A stretch of DNA of 64,000 nt from Winogradskya humida (GCF_016862215.1 NZ_BOMN01000087.1:224832-288831); one strand, 5' to 3'; counted from the stretch's first letter, positions 1-9,436 are shown. The notes: generated from the letters alone by a model not told the origin. A program made the numbers and translations.

Positions 1-1
1 C

Positions 2-856
2 CCGGACGTCCTGCGTTACGAGGACGTCGAGGTGCCCGTGCCGGGTGCCGGGCAGGTGCTGCTGCGGGTGGCCGGGACCTCGTTCAACGGCGTCGACGCG
101 AACATCCGCGGCGGTTTCATGCAGGGCCCGATCCCCGTTGAGCTGCCGCACACCCCGGGCATCGACGTGGCCGGGACCGTCGAGGCGCTCGGCGACGGCG
201 TTGACAACGTCGCCGTCGGTGACCGGGTCATCGGGTTCCTGCCCATGACGGGAGCCGGCGCTTCCGCCGAGTACGTGATCGCACCCGCCGAGGTCCTGAC
301 CGCGGCGCCCACCACCATTCCGCTCGCCGACGCCGCCGCGCTTCCGACGGTCGGGCTCACCGCCTGGCAGGCGCTGTTCGAGCACGCCAAGCTGACCGCC
401 GGGCAGCGCATCCTGATCAACGGGGCCGGTGGGGCTGTCGGTGGGTACGCCGTCCAGCTGGCCGGGAACGCCGGAGCGCAGGTCATCGCCAAGGGCAGCC
501 CGCGGAGCTCCGCCGCCACCGAAGAGACGATCGAGCCGGTCGATGTCGTGCTCAACCTCGCCCCCGTCGAGCCCGAGCAGCTCGGCGCGCTCGTCACCCT
601 CATCCGCGACGGCGGCACCCTCGTGAACACGACCGTGTGGATGCCCGCGCCCTCCGACGACAAGCGCGGCGTCACGGGAATCAACATGTTCGTCCGCAGC
701 GACGCCCAGGAACTCGCCCAGCTGGTCACCCAGGTCGACGCAGGTCAGCTGCGCGTCGACATCGCCGAGCGGGTGCCGCTGGCCGAGCTCCCCGCATTGC
801 ACGCCCGGGCCGCCGCCGGCGAACTGCCCAGCGGAAAAATCACCGTCACTCTCTGA
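2..856 (+). CDS. Quinone oxidoreductase / zinc-free alcohol dehydrogenase-like (5' truncated)
   Basis: The reading frame is already open at the window edge (first residues PDVLRYEDVEVPVPG), so the N-terminus lies outside. The visible part matches the medium-chain dehydrogenase/reductase superfamily, quinone oxidoreductase branch. It has a GroES-like N-terminal half with TPGIDVAGTVEALGDGV, and a Rossmann half with the nucleotide-binding loop GAGGAVGGYAVQLA. The catalytic-zinc Cys/His set is not evident, so NADPH-dependent quinone or enone reduction is more likely than alcohol oxidation. A cupin gene follows after 14 bases on the same strand, probably co-transcribed. The substrate cannot be predicted. 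Confidence 0.85.
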   Translation, partial: PDVLRYEDVEVPVPGAGQVLLRVAGTSFNGVDANIRGGFMQGPIPVELPHTPGIDVAGTVEALGDGVDNVAVGDRVIGFLPMTGAGASAEYVIAPAEVLTAAPTTIPLADAAALPTVGLTAWQALFEHAKLTAGQRILINGAGGAVGGYAVQLAGNAGAQVIAKGSPRSSAATEETIEPVDVVLNLAPVEPEQLGALVTLIRDGGTLVNTTVWMPAPSDDKRGVTGINMFVRSDAQELAQLVTQVDAGQLRVDIAERVPLAELPALHARAAAGELPSGKITVTL

Positions 857-870
857 GCAAGGAGAAAACC

Positions 871-1371
871 ATGATTCCCGACGACAATCCCGAACGTACG
901 CTCACCGTGGCCAACCCCGCCGATCCCGCGACGACGTTCGTGTCCCTGGTGGGCGACACGTACGCCATGCTCGTCACCGGCGAGCAGACCAACGGCCAGT
1001 ACTGCCTCATCGAGATGCGCGTCCCCGACGGAGGCGGCCCGCCGCCGCACCGCCACGACTTCGAGGAGATGTTCACCATCCTCGAAGGAGAGATCGAGTT
1101 CACGTTCCGCGGCGAGAAGCACGTCGTGCCTGCCGGGTCCACGGTCAACATCCCGGCCAACGCGCCGCACAACTTCCGTAACGTCTCCGGCGCACCGGCT
1201 CGCATGCTCTGCATGTGCACCCCCGCCGGCCAGGACGAGTATTTCCTGCGCATCGGCGACGTCGTCGACGGCTGGGACGCCCCGGCGCCGCAGAAGTCGG
1301 CCGAGGAGCAGGCCGACCAGCGCCGCCGGGCCGCGGAACTCGCCGCGACGTATCGCAGCGAGTTCCTCTGA
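871..1371 (+). CDS. Cupin-domain protein
   Basis: A single-domain cupin of 166 residues. Cupin motif 1 is seen as PPPHRHDFEEMFTILEGEIEF and motif 2 as PAGSTVNIPANAPHNFRN. The His/Glu/His metal-ligand pattern is complete, so a mononuclear metal site is likely. The start is the ATG at 871, preceded by AAGGAG; the frame stays open further upstream but that part overlaps the preceding gene. The C-terminus is an Ala/Glu/Arg-rich helix. Cupins of this type range from small dioxygenases and isomerases to sugar- or effector-binding proteins, so the reaction is unassigned. It is probably an operon partner of the upstream oxidoreductase. Confidence 0.85.
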   Translation: MIPDDNPERTLTVANPADPATTFVSLVGDTYAMLVTGEQTNGQYCLIEMRVPDGGGPPPHRHDFEEMFTILEGEIEFTFRGEKHVVPAGSTVNIPANAPHNFRNVSGAPARMLCMCTPAGQDEYFLRIGDVVDGWDAPAPQKSAEEQADQRRRAAELAATYRSEFL

Positions 1372-1400
1372 GCCGGTTGTGGCCCGTGATGCTGAGCCGG

Positions 1401-4400
1401 TTATCGCAGGCCGAAGGCCCGGGTGATGCGCTGATCCACGCTGTTGCCGGCGGTGTCGCGGGCCGTGGTGCGCAGGGTGACGAACCGGGCGGCGCGAGGT
1501 GCGGAGATCCGGGTGCTCCAGCCGCCCGCACGGGTGTTCAGCGTCGCCCGGTGCCAGGAGGCGCCGTCGTCGTACGAGACGTCGACCGTCACCGCCTTGA
1601 TCTTCCCGGGCCCGGTTGCGGACTGCAGGGTGGAGGCGCCGACTCCCAGCTCGAAGGTGCGCTGCACCTTGCCGTCGCGGTCGGTGTCGACGGCATAGTC
1701 GAGCTGGATCAACGGCGGCGAGACGACCGTTCCCGAGGCCACGTCGCCGGAGGTGAACGCCCACTCGGTGCGGGTGCTCGTGGAGTACGGCCCGGCCCAC
1801 GAGCCCCGGTCGTTCTCCGACACCAGCCGGTACGGAAGCCGCTCGGCGGCCAGCGGGCCCGCCACCAGCAGCGGGCTGTACCGGTCCGCCGAGCTGACCA
1901 GCTTGTCCCCTTGATAGAGCGCCATCCGATTGTCCACAGCGGGGTTGTCGTTGGTGCGTCCCGCGTGCGCGGTGCCGGAGTCGCCCCAGCCGGAGATGTT
2001 CGCGAACAGCCAGCCGCCCTCCTGCCGGAACACGCTGAGCCCGGTCGGCTCGTCGACCAGCCGCGGCCGCTGCACCGGCCCGAACCAGCGCTCCGGGTGA
2101 GCCGACCCGGCCTGGTACGCGACCGGCGCGGAGTGCTGTGACTGCTCACCCGGGATCAGCACGTCCGCCACCCACTTCTCGCCCGCGGTGACCCAGTCGG
2201 TGCGGTCGCCGCGCGCCGGGGCCTCGGCGTATTCCAGGGAGGCGGTAGACCCGAGCGGGTCGGTGTCGGAGCGCTGCTCGAGAGCCCGACCCGGCTGCCA
2301 GTTGCGGAACGACACGTCGGCGCGCGCCAGGTTGCGAGACGTCGCCCGGTAGGTGAGGTCCGCGGGAATCGTGCCGTCGTAGTCGGTGACGAGGTCGTAC
2401 GCGTACTCGGTGGCCGGGTGTGAGGTGACGTCAAGCCGTACGTTCCGGCGGGTCATCAGTTTGCCGCCCTCGTCCCTGGTGAGCGTGGCGACGGTGAGCG
2501 GTGGCGGGTCGGCCGGCGCCCACACCGATCCCGGCCAGGGCGCGAGCCGTCCCGTGCCGTTGTTGACGACGAGCAGGAGCCGGGCTCCGGCGGCCGAAGC
2601 AGCAGCAGCCTGGTCCTGGATCGTGACGGTATCGCTGTTCCGGACGATCAGCGCCTTACCGCGTACGTTGCCGCCGGTGACGACCTCGAGGCTGTGCACG
2701 CTCGCCGGTAGCGGTGTCGCGCCGCGCTGGACCCGCAGGTCGTCGTACCCGGCGACGGTCAGCGCCGGCTGGGTGAGGCGCCAGCGCGCGGCCAGCGTGA
2801 ACCGGCCCTGCGCGGCCTTGCCGGTCGGGAGCACCCAGACGCTGTCGTACTCCTGGCCCGGGTACCACGCGTCGAGCCACGGGCTCCCGCCGACATCGCG
2901 GATCAGCTCGAACCGCGAGGCGGCCACGGTGGACTGCCGGGGTGTGGTCGCGGTGGATCGGCGGGCCCTGGTCGCGTCGAACACGACCGTGCGGTCCTGG
3001 TTCAGGGCGATGTTCGTGACGGGGAGCACGGCGAGACCCTTCGAGCCCGGCCCGTGGGTGCCCTCGACGTCGGTGCTCAACCACGCCGTGTACGTGTCCT
3101 CGGGCAGGCGCAGGTCGAGCGTACCCGTGGCATCGATCTGCCGGGTTGTCGTGCTGTCCTTGCCCAGCAACACAAGCTGACCGGCGACGGGCTTTCCCGC
3201 ACGGTCAAGTGCCTTCAGAACCAGATGATGGCGTACGCCCTCCTGGCCCACAGCCACCGAAGTACGCAGCCCGCCCGCGGAAACGAAGCCGGAGAACGCC
3301 TGATCGGCGGGCACCTTGTCGAACGACGTCGTCGCGGTCACCGAGGCCGTGCCGTGCGCCGGAACGGTGATCTGCCCGGCCGACAACGTGATCAGGTCCA
3401 ATGAGGACGACAGCGCGAGCGTCACCGGCACCGCGCCGACGTTCGTGTACGTGATCGTCCGGTTGACCGGTCCGGTGGGAGCCGTCGGGTAGTCCGGATA
3501 GCCGAAGTTCACCGACCCGGTGGCGAACACCGGCGCGCTCGTCGCGACGGCCGCGTCCAACCGCCCGGAACCGCCCTGGTACGCCGTGACGTCCGGCGTC
3601 GCCTTCGTCGTGCTGACCAGCGCGTCCTTGACCTGCTGCCCGGTGAGGCCGGGATGCTCGGCGAGCAGCAGTGCCGCGGCGCCGGTGACGTGCGGGGCGG
3701 CCATCGACGTGCCGCTCATCGACAGGTACGAGCCCTCGCCCTCCTCGATGTAGTGCGAGCGGGCCGCCAGGATATTGGCCCCGGGCGCGGTGAGATCGGG
3801 CTTGAGCGCCCGGTCGCCGAGCCGCGGCCCCTGGCTGGAGAAGAACGTGACCAGATCCTGGTTGTCGACCGCGCCGACGGTCAGCGCCGCGTCGGCCGCG
3901 CCGGGCGTCCCCACCGTGTACGCACCCGGCCCGCTGTTGCCCGCGGAGATCACGAACAGCGCACCGGTCTCCGCGCTGAGCTCGTTCACGGCGACGCTCA
4001 TCGGGTCGGTGCCGTCGGTCGGATCGGCGCCGAGACTCAGGTTGACGACGCGGGCGTGCTGCTCGCGCACCGCCCACTCCATGCCGCTGATGATCCACGA
4101 GTCCTGCCCGAACCCGTCGTTGCCGAGCACCTTGCCGATGTGCAGCCGGGCCCCGGGCGCGACGCCCTGCTCCTTGCCCGCGGAGGCGGCACCGGTGCCG
4201 GCGATCGTGGACGCCACGTGCGTACCGTGCCCCTTGCCGTCCTCGATCGACTCGCCGGGCACGAAGGACGCGGTGGCTGCCACCTGGCCCGCCAGATCCG
4301 GGTGTGCGGTGTCGATGCCGGTGTCCAGCACGGCCACGTCGACGCCGGTGCCGACGTTGCCCTTCTGCCACACCTCGGGGGCGCCGATCTGCGCGGTGCT

Positions 4401-4991
4401 CTCGGCCAGGGCGGCCTCGGCTCTGCCGTCGAGCCAGACCTTCTTGACGGTGCCGCTCTGCAGGCTCGCCTTCGCCTTCGTCCCGCCGGCGATCGAGGAG
4501 AAGAACGCTCCGGATCGGTCCGCGGTCAGTGCCGCACCACCGATACTTTCGAGCGGGCGTACGCCGCTCGTCCCGCTCGGCGCTGCCCGGGACTTCGCCG
4601 CCGTACCGTTGTAGGTGACGATCAGCGGGATCCCGGCGCTGTGCGCGTCGTCGTAGCCGTCCGCCACCAGCTCGGTGATATTGAACAGGTGCTCGTCGAG
4701 CAGCCCGGAGGCCAGGTAGGGCAGGGCGTCGTGCGGGTAGACGTACGTGTCACCGCCCTGATGCCCGGTGAGGAATCCGGCCGGCCGCCCCTGTGGATCT
4801 CGCACCTGGACCCCGCCGTCGGTGGCCGTGGTGACCTCGTCACCCGTGATCAGGGTGACGGTGCTCGCCGGCTTGCTCAGCGGCGGTGGCGTGGCGGGCG
4901 CCCCGGCAGCGGACGCGGCGGCCGGGGCGATGGTGAGCGGCGTGGTGACGAGAACGGCCAGCCCGATCCCACGCAGGCGTGACAGTGACAA
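1401..4991 (-). CDS. Secreted subtilisin-like (S8) serine protease, 1196 residues
   Basis: Large extracellular peptidase of family S8. Residues 1-30 form a Sec signal peptide (MSLSRLRG, then a hydrophobic stretch ending ASA). A propeptide-like segment follows to about residue 200. The catalytic domain shows Asp223 (LDTGID), His255 (GHGTHVA), oxyanion Asn352 (SAGNSG) and Ser429 (SGTSMAAPH), so the triad is complete. The remaining 700 residues resemble the beta-rich accessory domains of long actinobacterial subtilases and end in an Ig-like segment (VDVSYDDGASWHRATL). The TTG start at 4991 is supported by GAGG eight bases upstream. It converges with the cupin gene, leaving about 30 bases without an obvious hairpin. 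Expected to degrade extracellular protein. Confidence 0.93.
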   Translation of the reverse strand: MSLSRLRGIGLAVLVTTPLTIAPAAASAAGAPATPPPLSKPASTVTLITGDEVTTATDGGVQVRDPQGRPAGFLTGHQGGDTYVYPHDALPYLASGLLDEHLFNITELVADGYDDAHSAGIPLIVTYNGTAAKSRAAPSGTSGVRPLESIGGAALTADRSGAFFSSIAGGTKAKASLQSGTVKKVWLDGRAEAALAESTAQIGAPEVWQKGNVGTGVDVAVLDTGIDTAHPDLAGQVAATASFVPGESIEDGKGHGTHVASTIAGTGAASAGKEQGVAPGARLHIGKVLGNDGFGQDSWIISGMEWAVREQHARVVNLSLGADPTDGTDPMSVAVNELSAETGALFVISAGNSGPGAYTVGTPGAADAALTVGAVDNQDLVTFFSSQGPRLGDRALKPDLTAPGANILAARSHYIEEGEGSYLSMSGTSMAAPHVTGAAALLLAEHPGLTGQQVKDALVSTTKATPDVTAYQGGSGRLDAAVATSAPVFATGSVNFGYPDYPTAPTGPVNRTITYTNVGAVPVTLALSSSLDLITLSAGQITVPAHGTASVTATTSFDKVPADQAFSGFVSAGGLRTSVAVGQEGVRHHLVLKALDRAGKPVAGQLVLLGKDSTTTRQIDATGTLDLRLPEDTYTAWLSTDVEGTHGPGSKGLAVLPVTNIALNQDRTVVFDATRARRSTATTPRQSTVAASRFELIRDVGGSPWLDAWYPGQEYDSVWVLPTGKAAQGRFTLAARWRLTQPALTVAGYDDLRVQRGATPLPASVHSLEVVTGGNVRGKALIVRNSDTVTIQDQAAAASAAGARLLLVVNNGTGRLAPWPGSVWAPADPPPLTVATLTRDEGGKLMTRRNVRLDVTSHPATEYAYDLVTDYDGTIPADLTYRATSRNLARADVSFRNWQPGRALEQRSDTDPLGSTASLEYAEAPARGDRTDWVTAGEKWVADVLIPGEQSQHSAPVAYQAGSAHPERWFGPVQRPRLVDEPTGLSVFRQEGGWLFANISGWGDSGTAHAGRTNDNPAVDNRMALYQGDKLVSSADRYSPLLVAGPLAAERLPYRLVSENDRGSWAGPYSTSTRTEWAFTSGDVASGTVVSPPLIQLDYAVDTDRDGKVQRTFELGVGASTLQSATGPGKIKAVTVDVSYDDGASWHRATLNTRAGGWSTRISAPRAARFVTLRTTARDTAGNSVDQRITRAFGLR

Positions 4992-5069
4992 CGGAACCTC
5001 ACGATGATCGATGGGGTGTCACCGCACACTATGGGGACCGTTTATTTCGGACTGATCTCGTAACTTTCG

Positions 5070-6305
5070 TCAGCGGTGGGACTTGAGCCAGCCCCGGATC
5101 TCGGTGATGACCTGCTGGTCAGGACCGGCGAACTCCGGCGTGAATTTCGGGGTGATGTTCATGGTGTGCGCCATGCCCGGGTAGATGACGATCCTGTGGT
5201 CCTTGTTGCCGGCCGCGGCGACCGCGGCGTCGGCGACGAGCGCGGCGCGGGCCGGGGTCTGGATGTCGTTCTCGCCATTGAGGAGCAGCGTCGGGCCGGA
5301 GAACTTCGGCAGCGCCTGCGACACCGTCGGGAAGCGGGCGATGTCCTTCGCGTAGCTGATCGTGTAGGCGTCCAGGTCAGGCAGGTTCGGGTAGAGACCG
5401 ATGTGGGTGATCTCGCGCAGCACGACGCCCGCCTCGGCGTCGATCGCGATCCGGCCGTCGTGGTTGCTGTCCGTCGCGGCGGCGACCTTCCGGCCGTCGA
5501 GCAGGACCGGGCGGAACTGGTCGGCGACCTGCGCCGGCTGCCCGATCAGGCCGTCGGCCGCCTCGGCCGCGGTCAGCTGACCGTCGCCGTCGACGTCGAA
5601 CTCGTCGTGCAGCTGGGCCAGCAGCCGGCCGTAGATCTGGAACGTCAGCAGCTGTTTGATCGGCAGGCCGACGACGCCCATCTCGACCACCCCGGCAGGC
5701 TTCGGGATCCCGAACCTCGCGGGCTCGGCGGCGAGATTGGCGGCCACGTTCGTGCCCTCGCTGTGGCCGAGGAGGAAGATCTTCGACGGGTCGACCCGCG
5801 GCGACCGGGCGGCGAACCGCACCACCGCTGCGGCGTCCTTCTGGATCTGCTCGTACGGGTTCTTCGGCTGCAACTGGGCCGGATCGGTGCTCTCGACGGG
5901 GCCGATATCGGTCACCCCGCGCTTGTTGAACCGCAGGGTCGCGTACCCCTCCCGGCTCGCGGCCTGCGCGAGCGGCACGAAGGTCGAGCCCTTGCCGTCG
6001 GGCAGCGTCTGGTTCATGTCGTTGTGCCCGCTGCCGTGCAGGAGAACGACCACCGGCAGCCGGCCCTTGGCATTACTCGGATAGGTGAGCTCGGCCTTGG
6101 TGACCCAGCCCTTGCCGAAGTCGATGCTCACCTGCTCGCGGGTGATGCCCTCCCACCCGGACTGCCCGGCTGCCGCGGGGGCCTGGGTGCCGCCGCTGGT
6201 CGTGCCGGTGATGGAGTCGGCGTGGGCGACTCCGACACCCGCGAAGAGGATGGCGGCGGTCGTCACGCCGATCGCCGCGTTGCGGTATTTCTTCGTCGTG
6301 GTCAT
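5070..6305 (-). CDS. Secreted alpha/beta hydrolase with EF-hand-like insertion
   Basis: Exported serine hydrolase of 411 residues. MTTTKKYRN plus a hydrophobic run ending AHA is a signal peptide; a GTG 18 bases upstream is an alternative start, and neither has a clear Shine-Dalgarno. The hydrolase core shows the LLHGSGH oxyanion region, nucleophile elbow GHSEG (Ser182), acid near Asp347 (NGENDIQTP) and His380 (GMAHT). Between the nucleophile and the acid lies a lid-like insertion with a textbook EF-hand loop, DVDGDGQLTAAE (residues 237-248). A second, weaker loop, DSNHDGRIAIDA (279-290), lacks the last Glu. Calcium-dependent folding or activity is therefore likely. The natural ester, amide or peptide substrate is unknown. 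Confidence 0.85.
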   Translation of the reverse strand: MTTTKKYRNAAIGVTTAAILFAGVGVAHADSITGTTSGGTQAPAAAGQSGWEGITREQVSIDFGKGWVTKAELTYPSNAKGRLPVVVLLHGSGHNDMNQTLPDGKGSTFVPLAQAASREGYATLRFNKRGVTDIGPVESTDPAQLQPKNPYEQIQKDAAAVVRFAARSPRVDPSKIFLLGHSEGTNVAANLAAEPARFGIPKPAGVVEMGVVGLPIKQLLTFQIYGRLLAQLHDEFDVDGDGQLTAAEAADGLIGQPAQVADQFRPVLLDGRKVAAATDSNHDGRIAIDAEAGVVLREITHIGLYPNLPDLDAYTISYAKDIARFPTVSQALPKFSGPTLLLNGENDIQTPARAALVADAAVAAAGNKDHRIVIYPGMAHTMNITPKFTPEFAGPDQQVITEIRGWLKSHR

Positions 6306-6362
6306 GCCGGAAACGCTATTCACGACAGCGGCGCTGATCGATCCCGGTAACGGGCCTCCTGA

Positions 6363-6380
6363 GGTACAGCTAGCTGTACC
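6363..6380. promoter_or_regulatory. Perfect 18-bp palindrome at the metF stop codon
   Basis: GGTACAGCTAGCTGTACC is a perfect palindrome with no spacer. It overlaps the last codons and TAG stop of metF and sits about 60 bases upstream of the secreted hydrolase start. A loop-free dyad suits a dimeric repressor operator (TetR-like) for the hydrolase better than a terminator hairpin. No cognate regulator is visible in the window. Confidence 0.4.
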
Positions 6381-7308
6381 AGGCTCCTGGTGGGTGATCG
6401 CGGAGAACGGTGGAGCCGAGGCCGCGGTGGATCTCCAGGGCGGTGGTCGTGCGGTTGAGGGTGATGTAGTGCAGGCCGGGTGCGTCCTCGTCGAGCAGGC
6501 GCTGGGCGAGGGCTGTGGCGTGGTCGACGCCGATGCGGTGGGCCGTCGCGGGGTCGTGGCGGGCGTTCTCCAGGGCCGTTGCCAGGTCCCGCGGGACGGT
6601 GGCGTTGCTGAGCCGGGCGAACCGGCTGATCTGGTCGAAGCTGGTGGCGGGCATGATCTCCGGGATGATCGGGATGTCGCAGCCGGCGCGGGACAACCGG
6701 TCGCGCAGGTCCAGGTACTCCTCGGGGCGGAAGAACATCTGAGTGATGGCGTAGTCGGCGCCCGCGCGGCATTTGGCGATGAAGTGCCGGATGTCGCCGT
6801 CCCGGTCGGGGGAGCGGGGGTGACCCTGGGGGAACGCGGCCACGCCCACGCTGAAGTCGCCGCAGGACCGCACCAGCTCGACCAGGTCCGCGGCGTACCG
6901 CAGGCCGCCCGGGACGTCCTGCCACGGCCCGAGCGGGTCGCCGGGCGGGTCGCCGCGCAGCGCCAGGATGTCCCGGACGCCGGCGTCGGCGTATCCCCCG
7001 ATGATCTGGCGGAGCTCGGTGACCGAGTGACCGACCGCCGTCAGGTGCGCGACCGGATGCAGGGTGGTCTGCTCGGCGATGCGCCGGGTCAGCGCCGCCG
7101 TGCGCTCGCGGGAGGAGCCGCCCGCGCCGTACGTCACGGACACGAACGACGGCGCGACGGCCTCCGCCTGACGCAGGGCCTGCCACAGCGCCTGCTCCGC
7201 GGCCGGGGTGCCGGCCCGGGGCGGGAAGAACTCGAACGAGAAGGACCGAACGCCTGCCCGGAGCACGGCAGCGGGCCCGGACCGGCGGGTGTGGACGGCC
7301 GCGGTCAT
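6370..7308 (-). CDS. metF: Methylenetetrahydrofolate reductase
   Basis: 312-residue FAD enzyme reducing 5,10-methylene-THF to 5-methyl-THF, the methyl source for methionine regeneration. The N-terminal FSFEFFPPR motif and the barrel segments FVSVTYGAGGS, HLTAVGH, LRGDPPG and ITQMFF are characteristic of MetF. The ATG at 7308 overlaps the stop of the upstream kinase gene (ATGA), so they are translationally coupled. It is the last gene of a seven-gene operon whose other members include SAM synthetase and an O-methyltransferase. This points to a dedicated methyl-donor supply for a specialised metabolite rather than a housekeeping locus. Confidence 0.95.
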   Translation of the reverse strand: MTAAVHTRRSGPAAVLRAGVRSFSFEFFPPRAGTPAAEQALWQALRQAEAVAPSFVSVTYGAGGSSRERTAALTRRIAEQTTLHPVAHLTAVGHSVTELRQIIGGYADAGVRDILALRGDPPGDPLGPWQDVPGGLRYAADLVELVRSCGDFSVGVAAFPQGHPRSPDRDGDIRHFIAKCRAGADYAITQMFFRPEEYLDLRDRLSRAGCDIPIIPEIMPATSFDQISRFARLSNATVPRDLATALENARHDPATAHRIGVDHATALAQRLLDEDAPGLHYITLNRTTTALEIHRGLGSTVLRDHPPGAWYS

Positions 7309-8255
7309 GCGGGGCCGTAGGCGCGCCGGATCAGCTCGCTGACCTGATCGGGCGTCACGTCGTAGGTCTGGGTTCCCACGCGTGCCAGGGCCAGGGCGGC
7401 CACCACCGAGCCGGTCTGCGCGCGCCGGACCGGGCCGTGTCCCGCGCCCAGTGCCGCGAGGTATCCGGCGCGGTAGGCGTCGCCGACACCGGTGGGATCG
7501 GCGGGGGCGGCCGTCGCGACGGCGGGCACCTCCACGGCGGGCTCGCCGGCCCGTTCGACGCGACTGCCCTTCTCGCCGAGGGTGGTGATCCAGGTGCCGA
7601 CCCGGTTCAGGGTCTCCTCGGCACTCCAGCCGGTCTTGCCCAGCAGCAGTGCGCGCTCGTACTCGTTGGTGAACAGGTGGTCGGCGCCGTCGACGAGCTC
7701 GCGGATCCGGTCGCCGTCGAGGGTGGCCAGCTGCTGGGACGGGTCGGCGGCGAACGGTACGCCCAGCTCCCGGCACGCCCGGGTGTGGCGCGCCATGGCG
7801 GCGGGGTCGTCGGCGCCGATGAGGGCCAGGTCAGCGCCGCCCGCCGCACGCAGCACCGCCGCCAGGTCGATCCCGGCCGCCTCGGTCATCGCCCCGGCGT
7901 AGAACGACGCGATCTGGTTGCCGGACGGATCGGTGGTACAGAGGAAGCGGGCGGTGTGCCGCTCCTTCGACACGTGTACGCCCGACACGTCCACCCCGTG
8001 CGCGGCGAGCCGTTGCCCGTAGCCCGCGAAGTCCGCGCCGACGGCGGCGACCAGCAGTGGGCGGTGACCGAGGCGGGCCAGCCCGTAGGCGATGTTGGCG
8101 GCCACCCCGCCGTCGCGGACCTCGAGATCGTCGACGAGGAACGACAGCGAGACATGGTCCAGGGAACCGGCCACGAACTGGTCGCTGATGCTGCCGGGGA
8201 ACGTCATGAGGTGATCGGTGGCGACCGATCCCGTAATCGCGACGCGCACGGTCAC
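7305..8255 (-). CDS. PfkB-family kinase, probably adenosine kinase
   Basis: 316-residue ribokinase-fold kinase. The N-terminus carries GSVATDHLMTFPG and a GGVAANIAYGLARLG substrate-binding glycine pair. The C-terminus carries ADPTGVGDAYRAGYLAAL, where the Asp of GVGD is the catalytic base. The GTG start overlaps the metK stop (GTGA) and the stop overlaps the metF start, so the three genes are tightly coupled. Adenosine is the likely substrate: adenosine kinases sit in SAM-recycling cassettes, pulling S-adenosylhomocysteine hydrolysis forward. Another nucleoside or sugar cannot be excluded. No S-adenosylhomocysteine hydrolase gene lies in the window. Confidence 0.85.
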   Translation of the reverse strand: MTVRVAITGSVATDHLMTFPGSISDQFVAGSLDHVSLSFLVDDLEVRDGGVAANIAYGLARLGHRPLLVAAVGADFAGYGQRLAAHGVDVSGVHVSKERHTARFLCTTDPSGNQIASFYAGAMTEAAGIDLAAVLRAAGGADLALIGADDPAAMARHTRACRELGVPFAADPSQQLATLDGDRIRELVDGADHLFTNEYERALLLGKTGWSAEETLNRVGTWITTLGEKGSRVERAGEPAVEVPAVATAAPADPTGVGDAYRAGYLAALGAGHGPVRRAQTGSVVAALALARVGTQTYDVTPDQVSELIRRAYGPA

Positions 8256-9436
8256 CGCCCCGCCGTCTCGCGCAGCGCCGCGGCCCGGTCGGTGCGCTCC
8301 CAGGTGAAGTCGGGCAGTTCCCGGCCGAAGTGACCGTACGCGGCGGTCTGCGCGTAGATCGGGCGCAACAGGTCGAGGTCCCGGATGATCGCGGCGGGCC
8401 TCAGGTCGAACACCTCGGTGACGGCCTTCTCGATCGACGCCGGCGGCACGGTCTCGGTGCCGAAGGTCTCGACGAACAGGCCCACCGGCTCGGCGCGGCC
8501 GATCGCATAGGCGACCTGGACCTCGCACCGGCGGGCGAGGCCGGCGGCGACGACGTTCTTGGCGACCCAGCGCATGGCGTACGCGGCGGAGCGGTCCACC
8601 TTCGACGGGTCCTTGCCGGAGAACGCGCCGCCACCGTGGCGGGCCATGCCGCCGTACGTGTCAACGATGATCTTGCGTCCGGTCAGCCCCGCGTCGCCCA
8701 TGGGCCCGCCGATCTCGAACCGGCCGGTGGGGTTGACCAGCAGCCGGTAGCCGTCGGTCTCGAGGTCGAAACCGTGCTCCCGGAACGCGCCGAGCACCGG
8801 GTCGACGACCTGCGTGCGGATGTCGGGAGCGAGCATGCCCTCGAGGTTGATGTGCGCCGCGTGCTGGGACGAGACGACGACGGTGTCCAGGCGGGCGGCG
8901 CGGGGACCGAGATACTCCAGCGTGACCTGGGTCTTGCCGTCCGGGCGCAGGTAGGGCACGGAGCCGTCGCGGCGCACGGCGGCGAGCTGCTGGGCGAGCC
9001 GGTGCGCCAGCTGGATCGGCAGCGGCATCAGCTCGGGTGTCTCGTCGCAGGCGTACCCGAACATCAGGCCCTGGTCACCGGCGCCCTGCGTCGCGACCTC
9101 GTCACCGTCGGCGTCGACGCCGAGCGCGATGTCGGGGGACTGGGCGCCGAGCGAGACCGAGACGCCGCAGGAGGCGCCGTCGAAGCCCTTCGTGGACGAG
9201 TCGTAGCCGATGTCGAGGACGGCGTCGCGCACCAGCCGGGCGATGTCGGCGTACGCGGTGGTCGTCACCTCCCCGGCGATGTGGACCTGCCCGGTGGTGA
9301 TGAGGCACTCCACGGCGACCCGGGCGCGTGGGTCCTCGGTGAGCAGCGCGTCCAGGACGGTGTCGCTGATCCGGTCGGCGATCTTGTCGGGGTGACCCTC
9401 GGTCACGGACTCCGAGGTGAACAGGCGTCGAGGCAC
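8252..9436 (-). CDS. metK: S-adenosylmethionine synthetase
   Basis: 394 residues, normal length for MetK. It condenses ATP and methionine to S-adenosylmethionine. Visible signatures are FTSESVTEGHPDKIADRISD at the N-terminus, GAGDQGLMFGYA in the middle and GGAFSGKDPSKVDRSAAY near the C-terminal third. The GTG start at 9436 has AGGGAG eight bases upstream. The gene lies between an ABM-domain gene and the kinase gene. A copy in this setting is likely an extra MetK boosting SAM for the adjacent O-methyltransferase, though a single genomic copy cannot be excluded here. Confidence 0.96.
   Translation of the reverse strand: MPRRLFTSESVTEGHPDKIADRISDTVLDALLTEDPRARVAVECLITTGQVHIAGEVTTTAYADIARLVRDAVLDIGYDSSTKGFDGASCGVSVSLGAQSPDIALGVDADGDEVATQGAGDQGLMFGYACDETPELMPLPIQLAHRLAQQLAAVRRDGSVPYLRPDGKTQVTLEYLGPRAARLDTVVVSSQHAAHINLEGMLAPDIRTQVVDPVLGAFREHGFDLETDGYRLLVNPTGRFEIGGPMGDAGLTGRKIIVDTYGGMARHGGGAFSGKDPSKVDRSAAYAMRWVAKNVVAAGLARRCEVQVAYAIGRAEPVGLFVETFGTETVPPASIEKAVTEVFDLRPAAIIRDLDLLRPIYAQTAAYGHFGRELPDFTWERTDRAAALRETAGR

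Noticed and set aside
745..1800. Long minus-strand open frame over the cupin and protease region
   Set aside because: Arg/Gly-rich translation antisense to well-supported genes; a shadow frame of GC-rich DNA.
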